Source: Cristatella mucedo (Eukaryota; Bryozoa; Phylactolaemata; Cristatellidae). Taken from it: DNA of 19,352 bases. The translations under genes and the position numbers were made by a program. Under the pieces are notes generated by a model. It saw only the letters and a list, made by a program, of their open reading frames with translations, did not search any database and had not been told where the DNA came from. The stretch lies in NCBI GenBank assembly GCA_009760855.2, contig WPIO01000612.1, positions 1 to 19,352 of the forward strand, given 5' to 3'. Below are positions 8,432 to 19,313 of the stretch, one piece after another. Positions within the stretch are counted from its first letter, which is position 1. Each line of letters opens with the position of its first letter.

Positions 8432-9050
8432 TTTCGCATAGGTTCGCACCTGATCGCACAATATCTAGAAACCTTAAATATACTTGTCGGAGCTCGACGT
8501 AGCTTGCAGCAGAGTGCTGTACCTTGCTTTAGGCCTTTCTCACCTAAATTACTCATTTCGCATGAGTTTGCAGCAGATCGCGAAATATAAGTGAAATCTC
8601 GAATCATCTCGACGCCGCTTGCAGTAGCTTGCGGCCGAGTGTGGCTCTTTGCTTTTAGCCATTTGCACCCTAAGAAGTCATTTCGCATGAGTTTGCTGTA
8701 GATCGCAGAATATTAGGATACCTCGACACTGCTCGTTATAGCATGCGATAACTTGCTGCAGAGTGCGAGCCTTGCTTTATGCTATTCACACTTGAATAAC
8801 TGGTTTCGCATGAGTTCACAGCGGATTGCACAATATCTAGATACTTGAAATCCACCCGTCGAAGCATGCAGGTGTTGGCAGCAGAGTGGAAAGCCTTGCA
8901 TTAGGAAATCGCACTTAAATAACTCATATCGCAGGAGATTGCTGCTGATCGCACACTAACTACAAACTTTTAAAATACTCGTCAGAGCATACGGTAGCTA
9001 GCAGCAGAGTGCTGCACCTTTCTTTAGGCTATTCGCACTTGAATAACTCG
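8432..9050 (-). repeat. Array 2 block 8: A-B-C2-D-E
   Basis: 619 bp, pentamer with C2 in the C position. Confidence 0.82.
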
Positions 9051-9913
9051 TTCCGCATAAGTTTGCACTTGATCGCACAATATCTAGAAACCTTAAATAT
9101 ACTTGGAGTGTGCGGTAGATCTAAGCAGAGTGCTGTGCCTTGCTTTAGGCAATTCCCACCTAAATAACTCATTTCGCTTTAGTTTGCAGCAGATCGCAGA
9201 ATATAATTGAAATCTCGAATCATCTAGTCGCAGCATGCAGAAGCTTGCTGCAGCGTGCAGTGCCTTGCTTTAGGCGATTTGCACTTAAAGAACTTATTTC
9301 GCATGAGTCAGCAGAAGATCGCTGAATATAAAGACACCTCGATACTGCTCGTACCAGTGTGCAGTAGTTTGCTGCAGAGCATGGTGCCTTGCTTTAGGCA
9401 ATTTGCACTTGAAGAACTCATTTCGCTTGAGTTTGTAGCAGATATCGGAATATAGGTGATATCTCGAATCCTCTCGTCTCAGCGTGCAGTAGCTTGTTGC
9501 AGAGTGAGGCGCCTTGCTTTAGGCGAATTGCACTGAAAGAACTTATTTTGCATGAGTCTGCAAAAGATCGCTGAATATAAAGACACCTCGATACTGCTCG
9601 TACCAGCGTGCAGTAACTTGCTGCAGAGTATTGAGCCTTGCTTTAATGTGTTCACACTTAAATAACTTGATTTGCATGAGTTCGCATCAGATCGCACAAT
9701 ATCTAGATACATTAAATCCACCCGTCGAAGAGTGCAGGAGCTGGCAGCAGAGTACCGAGCCTTGGTTTATTCAAACGCACTTGAATAACTCATTTCACAT
9801 GACTTCGCTGCAGATAGCACACTAACTACAAACTTTTATTACTCGTCAGAGCATACGGTAGCTGCAGCGGAGTGCTGCACCTTGCTTTAGGCTATTCGCA
9901 CTTGAATAACTCG
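9051..9913 (-). repeat. Array 2 block 9: A-B-C-B-C-D-E
   Basis: 863 bp, seven monomers. The B-C pair is tandemly duplicated (247 bp), a simple one-step derivative of the pentamer. Confidence 0.8.
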
Positions 9914-11028
9914 TTTTGCATGAGCTAGCTCCTGATCGCACATAATCTAGAAACCTTAAATATACTTGTCGGAGCGTGCGGTATTTTGAAGCAGAGTGCT
10001 GTGCCATGCATTAGGCCATTCCCACCTAAGTTACTTATTTCGCTTGAGTTTGTAGCAGATCGCGGAATATAAGTGAAATCTCGAATCATTTCGTCGCAGT
10101 CTGCAGTAGCTTGCTGCATAGTGTGGCGCCTTGCTTTAGGCCATTTGCACTTAAAGAACTCATTTCGCATGACTTTGCAGCCGATCACGGTATATGAAGA
10201 TGCGTCGATAGTGCTCGTTGTAGTGTGGAATAACTTGCTGCAGAGTGCGGCGCCTTGCTTAAGGCGATTTGCATTTTAACAACTCATTTCGCATGAGTCT
10301 GCAGAAGATCGCTGAATATAAAGACACCTCGATACTGCTCGCACCAGCGTGCAGTAATTTGCTGTAGCGTGCGGTTCCATGGTTTAGGCGATTTGCACTT
10401 AAAGAAATTATTTCGCATGAGTCTGCAAAAGATCGCTGAATATAAAGACACCTCGGTACCGCTCGTACCAGCCTGCAGTAACTTGCTGCAAAGTGCAGAG
10501 CCTTGCTTTAGGCTATTCACACCTAAATAACTGGTTTTGCTTGAGTTAGCATCAGATAGCACAATATCTAGATACTTTAAATCCACCCGTCGAAGTGTGC
10601 AGGAGCTGGCTGCAGAGTGGAGAGCCTTGCTTTATGCAATCGCACTTAAATAACTCATTTCGCTTGAGTTTGCAGCAGATCTTGCAATATTATGACGTCT
10701 CGAATCTGTTCGTATCAGCGTGCAGTAACTTGCTGCAGAGTGCAGCTCCTTGCTTTAGGCGATTAACACTTGAATAACTGGTTTCGAATGAGTTCGCATT
10801 AGGTCGCACAACATCTAGATACTTTGAATCTACCCGTCGAAGCGTGCAGGAGCTGGCAGCAGAGTGTAGAGCCTTGCTTTAGGCAATCGCACTTGAATAA
10901 CTCACATCGCATGAGTTCGCTGCAGATTGCACACTAACTACAAACTTTTGATTCACTCGGTAGAGCGTACGGGAGGTGGCAGCAGAGTGCAGCACCTTGC
11001 TTTAGGCTATTCGCACATGAATATCTTG
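9914..11028 (-). repeat. Array 2 block 10: A-B-C2-C-C-D-G2-D-E
   Basis: 1,115 bp, nine monomers. It contains the first G2 unit (TTGCAATATTATGACGTCTC) between two D units, the pattern that expands in block 13. Confidence 0.78.
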
Positions 11029-11646
11029 TTTCGCATGAGTTCGCACCTGGTCGCACAACATCTAGAAACCTTAAATATACTTGTCGGAGTGTGTGGTAGC
11101 TCTAAGCAGAGTGCTGTGCCTTACTTTAGGCAATTCCCACCTAAATCACTCATTTCGTTTGAGTTTGGAGCAGATCGCGAAATATAAGTGAAATCTCGAA
11201 TCGTCTTGTCTCAGCGTGCAGTAGCTTGCTGCAGAGTGCGGTTCCTTGCTTTAGGCGATTTGCACTTAAAGAAATTATTTCGCATGAGACTGCCAAAGAT
11301 CGCTGAATATAAAGACACCTCGATACTGCTAGTAGAAGAGTGAAGTAACTTGCTGCAGAGTGCTGTGTCTTGCTTTAGGCTATTCACACTTAAATAACTG
11401 GTTTTCCATGAGTTAGCATCAGATCGCACAATATCTAGATACTTTAAATCCACCCGTCGAAGCGTGCGGGAGCTGGCTGCAGAGTGCAGAGCCTGCTTTA
11501 GGCAATCGTACTTTAATAACTCATTTCGCATGACGTCGCTGCAGATCGCACACTAACTAAAAACTTTTAACATACTCGTCAGAGAATACAGTTGCTGCAG
11601 CAAAATGCTGCACCTTCCTGTAGGCTATTCTCACTTAGATAACTCG
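11029..11646 (-). repeat. Array 2 block 11: canonical A-B-C-D-E
   Basis: 618 bp. The C unit carries CTGCTAGTAGAAGAGTGAAGT and the D unit GGTTTTCCATGAGTTAGCATC, variants that reappear at 16,600-16,760. Confidence 0.85.
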
Positions 11647-11894
11647 TTTTGCATGGGTTGGCACCTGATCGCACAATATCTAGAAACCTTTAATGTACTT
11701 GTCGGAGCTTGGGGTAGCTTGCAGCAGATTGCTGTGCCTTGCTTTAGGCCATTCCCACCTAAATAACTCATTTCGCTTGAGTTTACAGCAGATCGCGGAA
11801 TATTAAGACATGTTGAATATGCTCGTACCAGCGTGCAGTAACTTGCTGCAGAGTGCGGAGCGTTGCTTTAAGCTATTGGTACTTAAATAACTAG
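11647..11894 (-). repeat. Array 2 block 12: A-G
   Basis: 248 bp, two monomers. This A-to-G transition (GAGTTTACAGCAGATCGCGG then ATTAAGACATGTTGAATATG) is the closest match to the chimeric region at 16,040-16,140. Confidence 0.75.
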
Positions 11895-14617
11895 TTTCGC
11901 ATACGTTCGCACCTGGTCGCACAATATCTAGAAACCTAATATACTTGGAGTGTGCGGTAGCTCTATGCAGAGTGCTGTGCCTTGCTTTAGGCAATTTCCA
12001 CCTAAATGACGCATTTCGCTTGAGTTTGCAGCAGATCGCGTAGTATAAGTGAAATCTCAAATCATCTCGTCGCTGCTTGCAGTAGCTTGTTGAAGAGTGC
12101 GGCACCTTGCTTCAAGCGATTTGCACTTAAAGTACTTATTTCGCATAAGTCAGCAGAAGATCGTTGCATATAACGACACCTCGATACTGCTCGCACAAGC
12201 CTGCAGTAACTTGCTGCAGAGTGTGGTGCCTTGCTTTAGTCAATTTGTACTAGAAGAACTCATTTCGCATGAGTTTGAAGCAGAGCGCGAAATGTGAACA
12301 TACCTCGATACTGCTCGTTATAGCGTGGGATAACTTGCAGCAGAGTGCAGGGCCTTGGATTAAGCCATTCGCATTTGCATAACTTATTTTGCATGAGTCT
12401 GCAGCAGATCGCGGAATATAAGTGAAATCTCGAATCATTTTGTCGCAGCGTGCAGTAGCTTGCTGCATAGTGTAGAGCCTTGCTTTAGGCCAATTGCACT
12501 TAAAGAACTCATTTCGCATGAGTTTGCAGCAGATCACGGAATATGACGATGCCTTGATAGTGCTCGTTGTAGTATGCAATAAATTGCTGTAGAGTGCGGC
12601 GCCTTGCTTTAGGCGATTTACACTCAAAGAACTCATTTCGCATGAGTTTGCAGCAGATCGCGGAATATTAAGACATCTCGAATATGCTCTTACCAGCTTG
12701 CAGTAACTTCCTGCAAAGTGCTGAGATTTGCTTTAGGCATTTGAAACTTATAAAACTGGTTTTGCATGAGTTCGCAGCCGATCGCACAATATCTAGATAC
12801 TTTAAATCCACCCGTCGAAGCGTGCAGGAGCTGGCTGCAGAGTGCAGAGCGTTGCTTTAGGCAATCGCACTTAAATAACTCATTTCGCTTAAGTTTGCAG
12901 CAGAGCTTGCTATATTATGACGTCTCAAATCTGCTTTTACCAGCTTGCAGTAACTTACTGCAGCGTGAAGCGCCTTGCTTTAGGCTATTCACACATGAGT
13001 AACTATTTTTGCATGAGTTCGCACTAGATCGCACAATATCTAGATACTTTAAATTCACCTGTCGAAGCCTGCAGGAGCTGGCAGAAGAGTGCAGAGCCTT
13101 TCATTAGGCGATTTGCACTTAAAGAACTTATTTCGCATGTGTCTGCAAAAGATCGCTTAATATAAAGACACCTTAATACTGCTAGTACTAGCGTGCAGTA
13201 ACTTGCTGCAGAGTGCTGAGCCTTGCTTTAGACTATTCACACTTAAATAACTGGTTTTCCACGAGTTAGCATCAGATCGCACAATATCTAGATACTTTAA
13301 ATCCACCCGTCGAAGCGTGCAGGAGCTGGCTGCATGCAGAGTGCAGAGCCTTGCTTTAAGCAACTGCACTTAAATAACTCATTTCGCTCGAGTTTACAGC
13401 AGATATCGGAATATTAAGACATCTAGAATCAGCTCGTAACAGCGTGCAGTAACTTGCTGCAGAGTGTGGTGCCTTGCTTTAGGCTATTAGCACATGAATA
13501 ACTCATCTCGCATGAGTTCGCTGCAGATCGCACACTAACTACAAATTTTTGATATACTCGTCAAAGCATACGGTTGCTGTAGCAGAGTGCAGAGCCTTGC
13601 TTTTGGCAATCGCACTTTAATAACTCATGTCGCTTGAGTTTGCAGCAGATCTCGTTATATCGTGACATCTCGAATATGCTAGTACCAGCATGCAGTAACT
13701 TGCTGTAGAGTGCGGCTCCTTGCTTTAGGCTATTCACACTTGAATAACTGGTTTCGCATTAGTTCGCAGCAGGTCGCACAATATCTAGATACTCTAAATT
13801 TACCCGTCGAAGCGTGGATTAGATGGCAGCAGAGAGCGGTGCCTTGCATTGAGCCATTCGCACATGAATAACTTATTTTGCATGAGTCGGCAGCAGATCG
13901 CTATATACAAAGACACCTCGATACTGCTTGTACCTGCATGTAGTAACTTGCTGCAAACTGCGGTGCCTTGCTTTAAGCTATTCACACTTGAATAAATGGT
14001 TTCGCATGAGTTCGCAGCCGATCGCACTATATCTAGATACTTTAAATGCACCTGTCGAGGCCTGCAGGACCTGGCAGCAGAGTGCTGAGCCTTGCTTTAG
14101 GCAGTCGCACTTGAATCACTCATATCGCATGAGTTTGCTGCAGATCAAGGAATATTAAGATACCTCGATATTTCTCGTTATAGCGTGTAATAACTTGCAG
14201 TAGAATGCGGCGCCTCGCATTGAGCCATTCGCACTTGAATAACTTATTTTGCATTAGTCTGCAAAAGATCGCTGAACACAAAGACACCTCGATACTTCTC
14301 GTACCAGCATGCAGTAACTTGCTGCAGAGTGAGGGGCCTTGCTTTAAGCTATTCAAACTTGAATAGCTGGTTTTGCATGAGGTCGCAGCAGATCGCACAA
14401 TATCTGGATACTTTAAATCCACCCGTCGAAGCGTGCAGGAGCTAGCAGCAGAGTGCAGAGCCTTGCTTTAGGCAGTCGCACTTGAATAACTCATATCGCA
14501 TGAGTTAGCTGCAGATCGCACACTAACTACAAACTTTTAATATACTCGTAAGAGCATACGGTAGTTGGCTGCAGAGTGCTGCACCTTGGTTAAGGCTACT
14601 CACACTTGAATAACTCA
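11895..14617 (-). repeat. Array 2 block 13: 22 monomers with an alternating D register
   Basis: 2,723 bp. Order: A-B-C-C2-B-C2-G-D-G2-D-C-D-G-E-G-D-C-D-C2-C-D-E. From about 12,630 to 14,120 every second unit is D (once E), giving a dimeric pattern of about 247 bp within a mostly pentameric array. Most of this block belongs to duplication copy 1. Confidence 0.75.
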
Positions 14618-15393
14618 TTTCGCACGGATGTGCACCTGATCGCACAATATCTAGAAACCTTAAATATACTTGTCGGAGCATTCCGTAGATTGCAGCAGAA
14701 TGCTGTGCTTTGATTTAGGCCATTCCCATCCGAATTACTCATTTTGCTTAAGTTTGCAGCGGATCGCAGAATATAAGTGAAATCTCGAATCATTTCGTCG
14801 CAGAATGCAGTAGCTTGCTACAGAGTGTGGCGCCTTGCTTCAGGCCATTTGCACTTAAAGAATTCATTTTGCATGAGTTTGCAGAAGATCGCAGAATATG
14901 AAGATTCCTCGACACTGCTCGTTAAAGCGTGCGATAACTACCTGCGGAGCTCCTTGCATTTAGCCATTCGCACTTGAATAACTTATTTTGCATGAGTCTG
15001 CGGAAGATCGCTGAATGCAAAGAGGCCTCGATACTGCTCGTACCGGCATGCAGTAACTTGCTGCAGAGTGAGGCGCCTTGATTTTGGCTATTCACGCTTA
15101 AATAACTGGTTCCTCACGTGTTCGCAGCAGATCGCACAATATCTAGATACTTTAAATCCACCCGTCAAAGCGTAAGGAGCTGGCTGCAGAGTGCAGAGCC
15201 TTGGTTAATTCCAACGCACTTGAATAACTCATTTCGCATGACTTCGCTGCAGATAGCACACTAACTATAAACTTTTATTACTCGTCAGAGCATACGGTAG
15301 CTGCGGCAGAGTACTGCACCTTGCTTTAGGCTATTCGCACTTGAATAACTCGTTTGGCATGGGTTGGCACCTGATCGCAGAATATCTAGAAAC
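12640..15393 (+). repeat. Segmental duplication, copy 1 (about 2.75 kb)
   Basis: Aligns with 16,100-18,362. The offset is 3,460 bp at 12,661 and 13,141, 3,455-3,456 bp at 13,405-13,851, 3,084-3,088 bp from 14,222 to 14,641, and 2,969 bp from 15,001 to 15,361. Shared private variants include CAAAGTGCTGAGATTTGC, CAGCAGAGCTTGC, GATATCGGAATATTAAGAC, AGAGAGCGG, and CTGCGGCAGAGTACTGCACC. Confidence 0.88.
14618..15352 (-). repeat. Array 2 block 14: A-B-C2-C-D-E
   Basis: 735 bp, six monomers. The C2 unit (about 14,879-14,997) is the one missing from the duplicated copy in block 16. Confidence 0.8.
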
Positions 15394-17705
15394 CTTAAAT
15401 GTACTTGTCGGAGCCTGGGGTAGCTTGCAGCAGATTGCTGTGCCTTGCTTTAGGCCATTCCCTCCTAAATAACCTATTTCGCTTGAGTTTCCAGATCATC
15501 GTGGAATATAAGTGAAATCTCTAATCTTTTCGTCGCAGCGTGCAGTAGCTTGCTGCAGAGTGTGGCGCCTCGCCTTAGGCGATTTGCACTTAAAGAACTC
15601 ATTTCGCATGAGTTTGCAGCAGATCGCGGAATGTGAAGATACCTCGAGAGTGCTCGTTATAGCATGGGATGCCTTGCTGCAGAGTGCAGCGCCTTGAATT
15701 AAGCCATTCGCACTTGAATAACAGATTTCGCATAAGTCTGCAGCAGATCGTTGAATACAAAGACACCTCGATACTGCTCGTACCAGCGTGCAGTAACTTG
15801 CGGCAGAGTGCAGTGCCTTGCTTTAGGCTATTCACACTTAAATACCTGGTTTTGCATGAGTTCGCACTAGATCGCACAATATCTAGATACTTTAAATCCA
15901 CCTGTCGAAGCTTGCAGGAGCTGGCAACACCGAGCAGAGCCTTGCTTTAGGCAGTCGCACTTGAATATTTCATATCGCATGAGTTTGCTGCAGATCGCAC
16001 ACTAACTACAAACTTTTAAAATACTCGTCAGAGCATACGGTAGTTTGCACCAGATTGCTGTGCCTTGCTTTAGGCAATCGCACCTAAATAACTCATTTCG
16101 CTTGAGTTTACAGCAGATCGCGGAATATTAAGACATGTCGAATATGCTCTTACCAGCGTGCAGTAAGTTCCTGCAAAGTGCTGAGATTTGCTTTAGGCTA
16201 TTCAAACTTATAAAACTGGTTTCGCATGAGTTCGCAGCAGATTGCACAATATCTAGATACTTTAAATCCACCCGTCCAAGCGTGCAGGAGCTGGCTGCAG
16301 AGTGCAGAGCGTTGCTTTAGGCAATCGCACTTAAATAACTCATTTCGCTTAAGTTTGCAGCAGAGCTTGCAATATTATGACGTCTCGAATCTGCTCGTAC
16401 CAGCTTGCAGTAACTTACTGCAGTGTGAGGCGCCTTGCTTTAGGCTAGTCACACATGAATAACTATTTTCGCATGAGTTCGCAGCCGATCGCACAACATC
16501 TAGATACTTTAAATTCACCTGTCGAAGCGTGCAGGAGCTGGCAAAAGAGTGCAGAGCCTTGCATTAGGCGATTTGCACTTAAAGAACTTATTTCGCATGA
16601 GTCTGCAAAAGATCGCTTAATATAAAGACACCTTAATACTGCTAGTAGCGGATTGAAGTAACTTGCTGCAGAGTGCGGCTCCTTGCTTTAGGCTATTCAC
16701 AATTAAATAACTGGTTTTCCACGAGTTAGCATCAGATCGCACAATATCTAGATACTTTAAATCCACCCGTCGAAGCGTGCAGGAGCTGGCTGCAGAGTGC
16801 AGAGCCTTGCTTTAAGCAACTGCACTTAAATAACTCATTTCGCTTGAGTTTACAGCAGATATCGGAATATTAAGACATCTAGAATCAGCTCGTACCAGCG
16901 TGCAGTAACTTGCTGCAGAGTGTGGTGCCTCGCTTTAGGCCATTAGCACATGAATAACTCATCTCGCATGAGTTCCCTGCAGATCGCACAGTAACTACAA
17001 ATTTTTGATATACTCGTCAAAGCATACGGTTGCTGTAGCAGAGTGCAGAGCCTTGCTTTAGGCAATCGCACTTAAATAACTCATGTCGCTTGAGTTTGCA
17101 GCAGATCTCGTTATATCGTTACATCTCGAATATGCTAGTACCAGTATGCAGTAACTTGCTGTAGAGTGCGGCTCCTTGCTTTAGGCTATTCACACTTGAA
17201 TAACTGGTTTCGCATTAGTTCGCAGCAGGTCGCTCAATATCTAGATACTTTAAATTTACCCGTCGAAGCGTGCATTAGCTGGCAGCAGAGAGCGGCGCCT
17301 CGCATTGAGCCATTCGCACTACTTGAATAACTTATTTTGCATTAGTCTGCAACAGATCGCTAAACACAAAGACACCTCGATACTGCTCGTACCAGCGTGC
17401 AGTAACTTGCTGCAGAGTGAGGGGCCTTGGTTTAAGCTATTCAATTTTGAATAACTAGTTTTGCATGAGGTCGCAGCAGATCGCACAATATCTAGATACT
17501 TTAAATTCACCCGTCGAAGCGTGCAGGAGCTAGCAGCAGAGTGCAGAGTCTTGCTTTAGGCAGTCGCACTTGAATAACTCATATCGCATGAGTTTGCTGC
17601 AGATCGCACACTAACTACAATTTTTTAATATACTCGTAAGAGCATACGGTAGTTGGCAGCAGAGTGCTGCACCTTGGTTTAGGCTACTCACACTTGAATA
17701 ACTCA
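15353..17705 (-). repeat. Array 2 block 15: 19 monomers with a second alternating D register
   Basis: 2,353 bp. Order: A-B-C2-C-D-E/A-G-D-G2-D-C-D-G-E-G-D-C-D-E. From 16,096 onward it repeats block 13 unit for unit until about 17,306, where three units are absent. Confidence 0.75.
15973..16095 (-). repeat. Chimeric E/A monomer at the duplication edge
   Basis: The first half is class E (CACACTAACTACAAACTTTTA, CATACGGTAG). From about 16,041 it becomes class A (CAGATTGCTGTGCC, CACCTAAATAACTC). The switch falls within one 123-bp unit, just before the second duplication copy begins, as an unequal exchange breakpoint would. Confidence 0.75.
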
Positions 17706-18362
17706 TTGGGCATGGATGGGCACCTAATCGCACAATATCTAGAAACCTTAAATATACTTGTCGGAGCATTCGGTAGATTGCAGCAGAGTGCCGTGCTTTG
17801 CTTTAGGCCATTCCCATCCGAATTACTCATTTCGCTTGAGTTTGCAGCAGATCGCAGAATATAAGTGAAATTTTGAATCATTTCGTCGCAGCATGCAGTA
17901 GCTTGCTACAGAGTGTGGCGCCTTGCTTCAGGCCATTTGCACTTAAAGAATTCATTTTGCATGAGTGTGCGGAAGATCGCTGAATGCAAAGACGCCTCGA
18001 TACTGCTCGTACCGGCATGCAGTAACTTGCTGCAGAGTGAGGCGCCTTGATTTTGGCTATTCACGCTTAAATAACTGGTTCCTCACGTGGTCGCAGCAGA
18101 TCGCACAATATCTAGATACTTTAAATCCACCCGTCGAAGCGTGAGGAGCTGGCTGCAGAGTGCAGAGCCTTGGTTAATTCAAACACACTTGAATAACTCA
18201 TTTCGCATGACTTCGCTGCAGATAGCACAATAACTAAAAACTTTCATTACTCGTCAGAGCATACGGTAGCTGCGGCAGAGTACTGCACCTTGCTTTAGGC
18301 TATTCGCACTTGAATAACTCGTTTGGCATGGGTTGGCACCTGATCGCACAATATCTAGAAAC
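16100..18362 (+). repeat. Segmental duplication, copy 2 (about 2.26 kb)
   Basis: Partner of 12,640-15,393, shorter by 491 bp: a 370-bp gap (three monomers, counterpart of 13,852-14,221) at about 17,306-17,330, a 119-bp gap (one monomer, counterpart of about 14,879-14,997) at about 17,966, and small indels. The direction (loss here or gain in copy 1) cannot be told from two copies. Confidence 0.88.
17706..18321 (-). repeat. Array 2 block 16: canonical A-B-C-D-E
   Basis: 616 bp. It is the duplicate of block 14 minus its C2 unit; here the pentamer is demonstrably either restored by, or ancestral to, a one-monomer indel. Confidence 0.85.
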
Positions 18363-18570
18363 CTCAATTATGCTTGAAGGAGTGTGCGGTAGCTCTAACC
18401 AGAGTGGTGTGCCTTGCTTTAGGCCATTCCCACCTAAATAACTTATTTCGCTTGAGTTTGCAGCAGATCGCAGAATATAAGTGAAATCTCGAACCATTTC
18501 GTAGCAGCGTGCAGTAGCTTGCTACAGAGTGTGGCGCCTTGCTTTAGGCTGTTCACACATGAATAACTAT
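18322..18570 (-). repeat. Array 2 block 17: A-B
   Basis: 249 bp, two monomers. Similarity to the block 15 counterpart falls off within this A unit at about 18,362, the right end of the 3.46-kb duplication. Confidence 0.75.
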
Positions 18571-18940
18571 TTTCGCATGAGTTCGCACCTGATGACACAA
18601 TAACTAGAAACCTTAAATATACTTGGAGTGTGCGGTAGCTCTAAGCAGAGTGCTGTGCCTGGCTTTAGGCAATTCTCACCTAAAAAAATCATTACTTTTA
18701 AGTTTGCAGCAGATCGCGAAATATAAGTGAAATCTCAAATCATCTCGTCGCAGTGTGTAGTAGCTCTCTGCAAAGTGAGGCACTTTGCTTTAGGCGATTT
18801 GCACTTGAATAACTTATTTTGCATGAGTCTGCAAAAGATCGCTGAATGTAAAGACAGCTCGATATTGCTCGTACCAGTGTGCAGTAACTTGCTGCAGATT
18901 GAGGAGCCTTGCTTTTGGCTATTCACACTTGAATAACTCG
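18571..18940 (-). repeat. Array 2 block 18: A-B-C
   Basis: 370 bp, three monomers. The A unit shares CTGATGACACAATAACTAG and the 3-bp deletion with the block 7 A unit, 11 kb away. Confidence 0.75.
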
Positions 18941-19313
18941 TCTCGCATAAGTTCGCACCTGATCGCAAAATATCTAGAAACCTTAAATATACTTGTCGGA
19001 GTTTAGGGGAGCTCTAAGAAGGGTGCTGTGCCGTGCTTTAGGCCATTCTTATCTAAATTGCTTATTTCGCTTAAGTTTGCAGCAGATCGTGGAATATAGG
19101 TGAAATCTCGAATCATTTCAAAAAAGCTTACAGTAGCTTGCTGCAGAGCGTGGCGCCTTGCTTCAGGCAATTTTCACTTAAAAAAGTCATTTCGCTTGAG
19201 TTTGCAGCAGATCGCTGAATATGAGGATACCTCGATACTGCTCGTTATAGTGTGCAATAACTTCCTGCAGAGGGCAGTGCCATGCAATGGTCCATTCGCA
19301 CTTGAATAACTCG
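18941..19313 (-). repeat. Array 2 block 19: A-B-C2
   Basis: 373 bp, three monomers, followed at 19,314 by a partial A unit cut by the window end. The array therefore continues beyond the window. Confidence 0.75.

Noticed and set aside
12250-12636. Longest open frame (128 codons, minus strand) as a gene
   Set aside because: It is three satellite monomers read in one frame: the MRNEFF word recurs after exactly 82 residues. Neighbouring copies are interrupted by stops and indels, and no start context, intron signal or known domain is visible.
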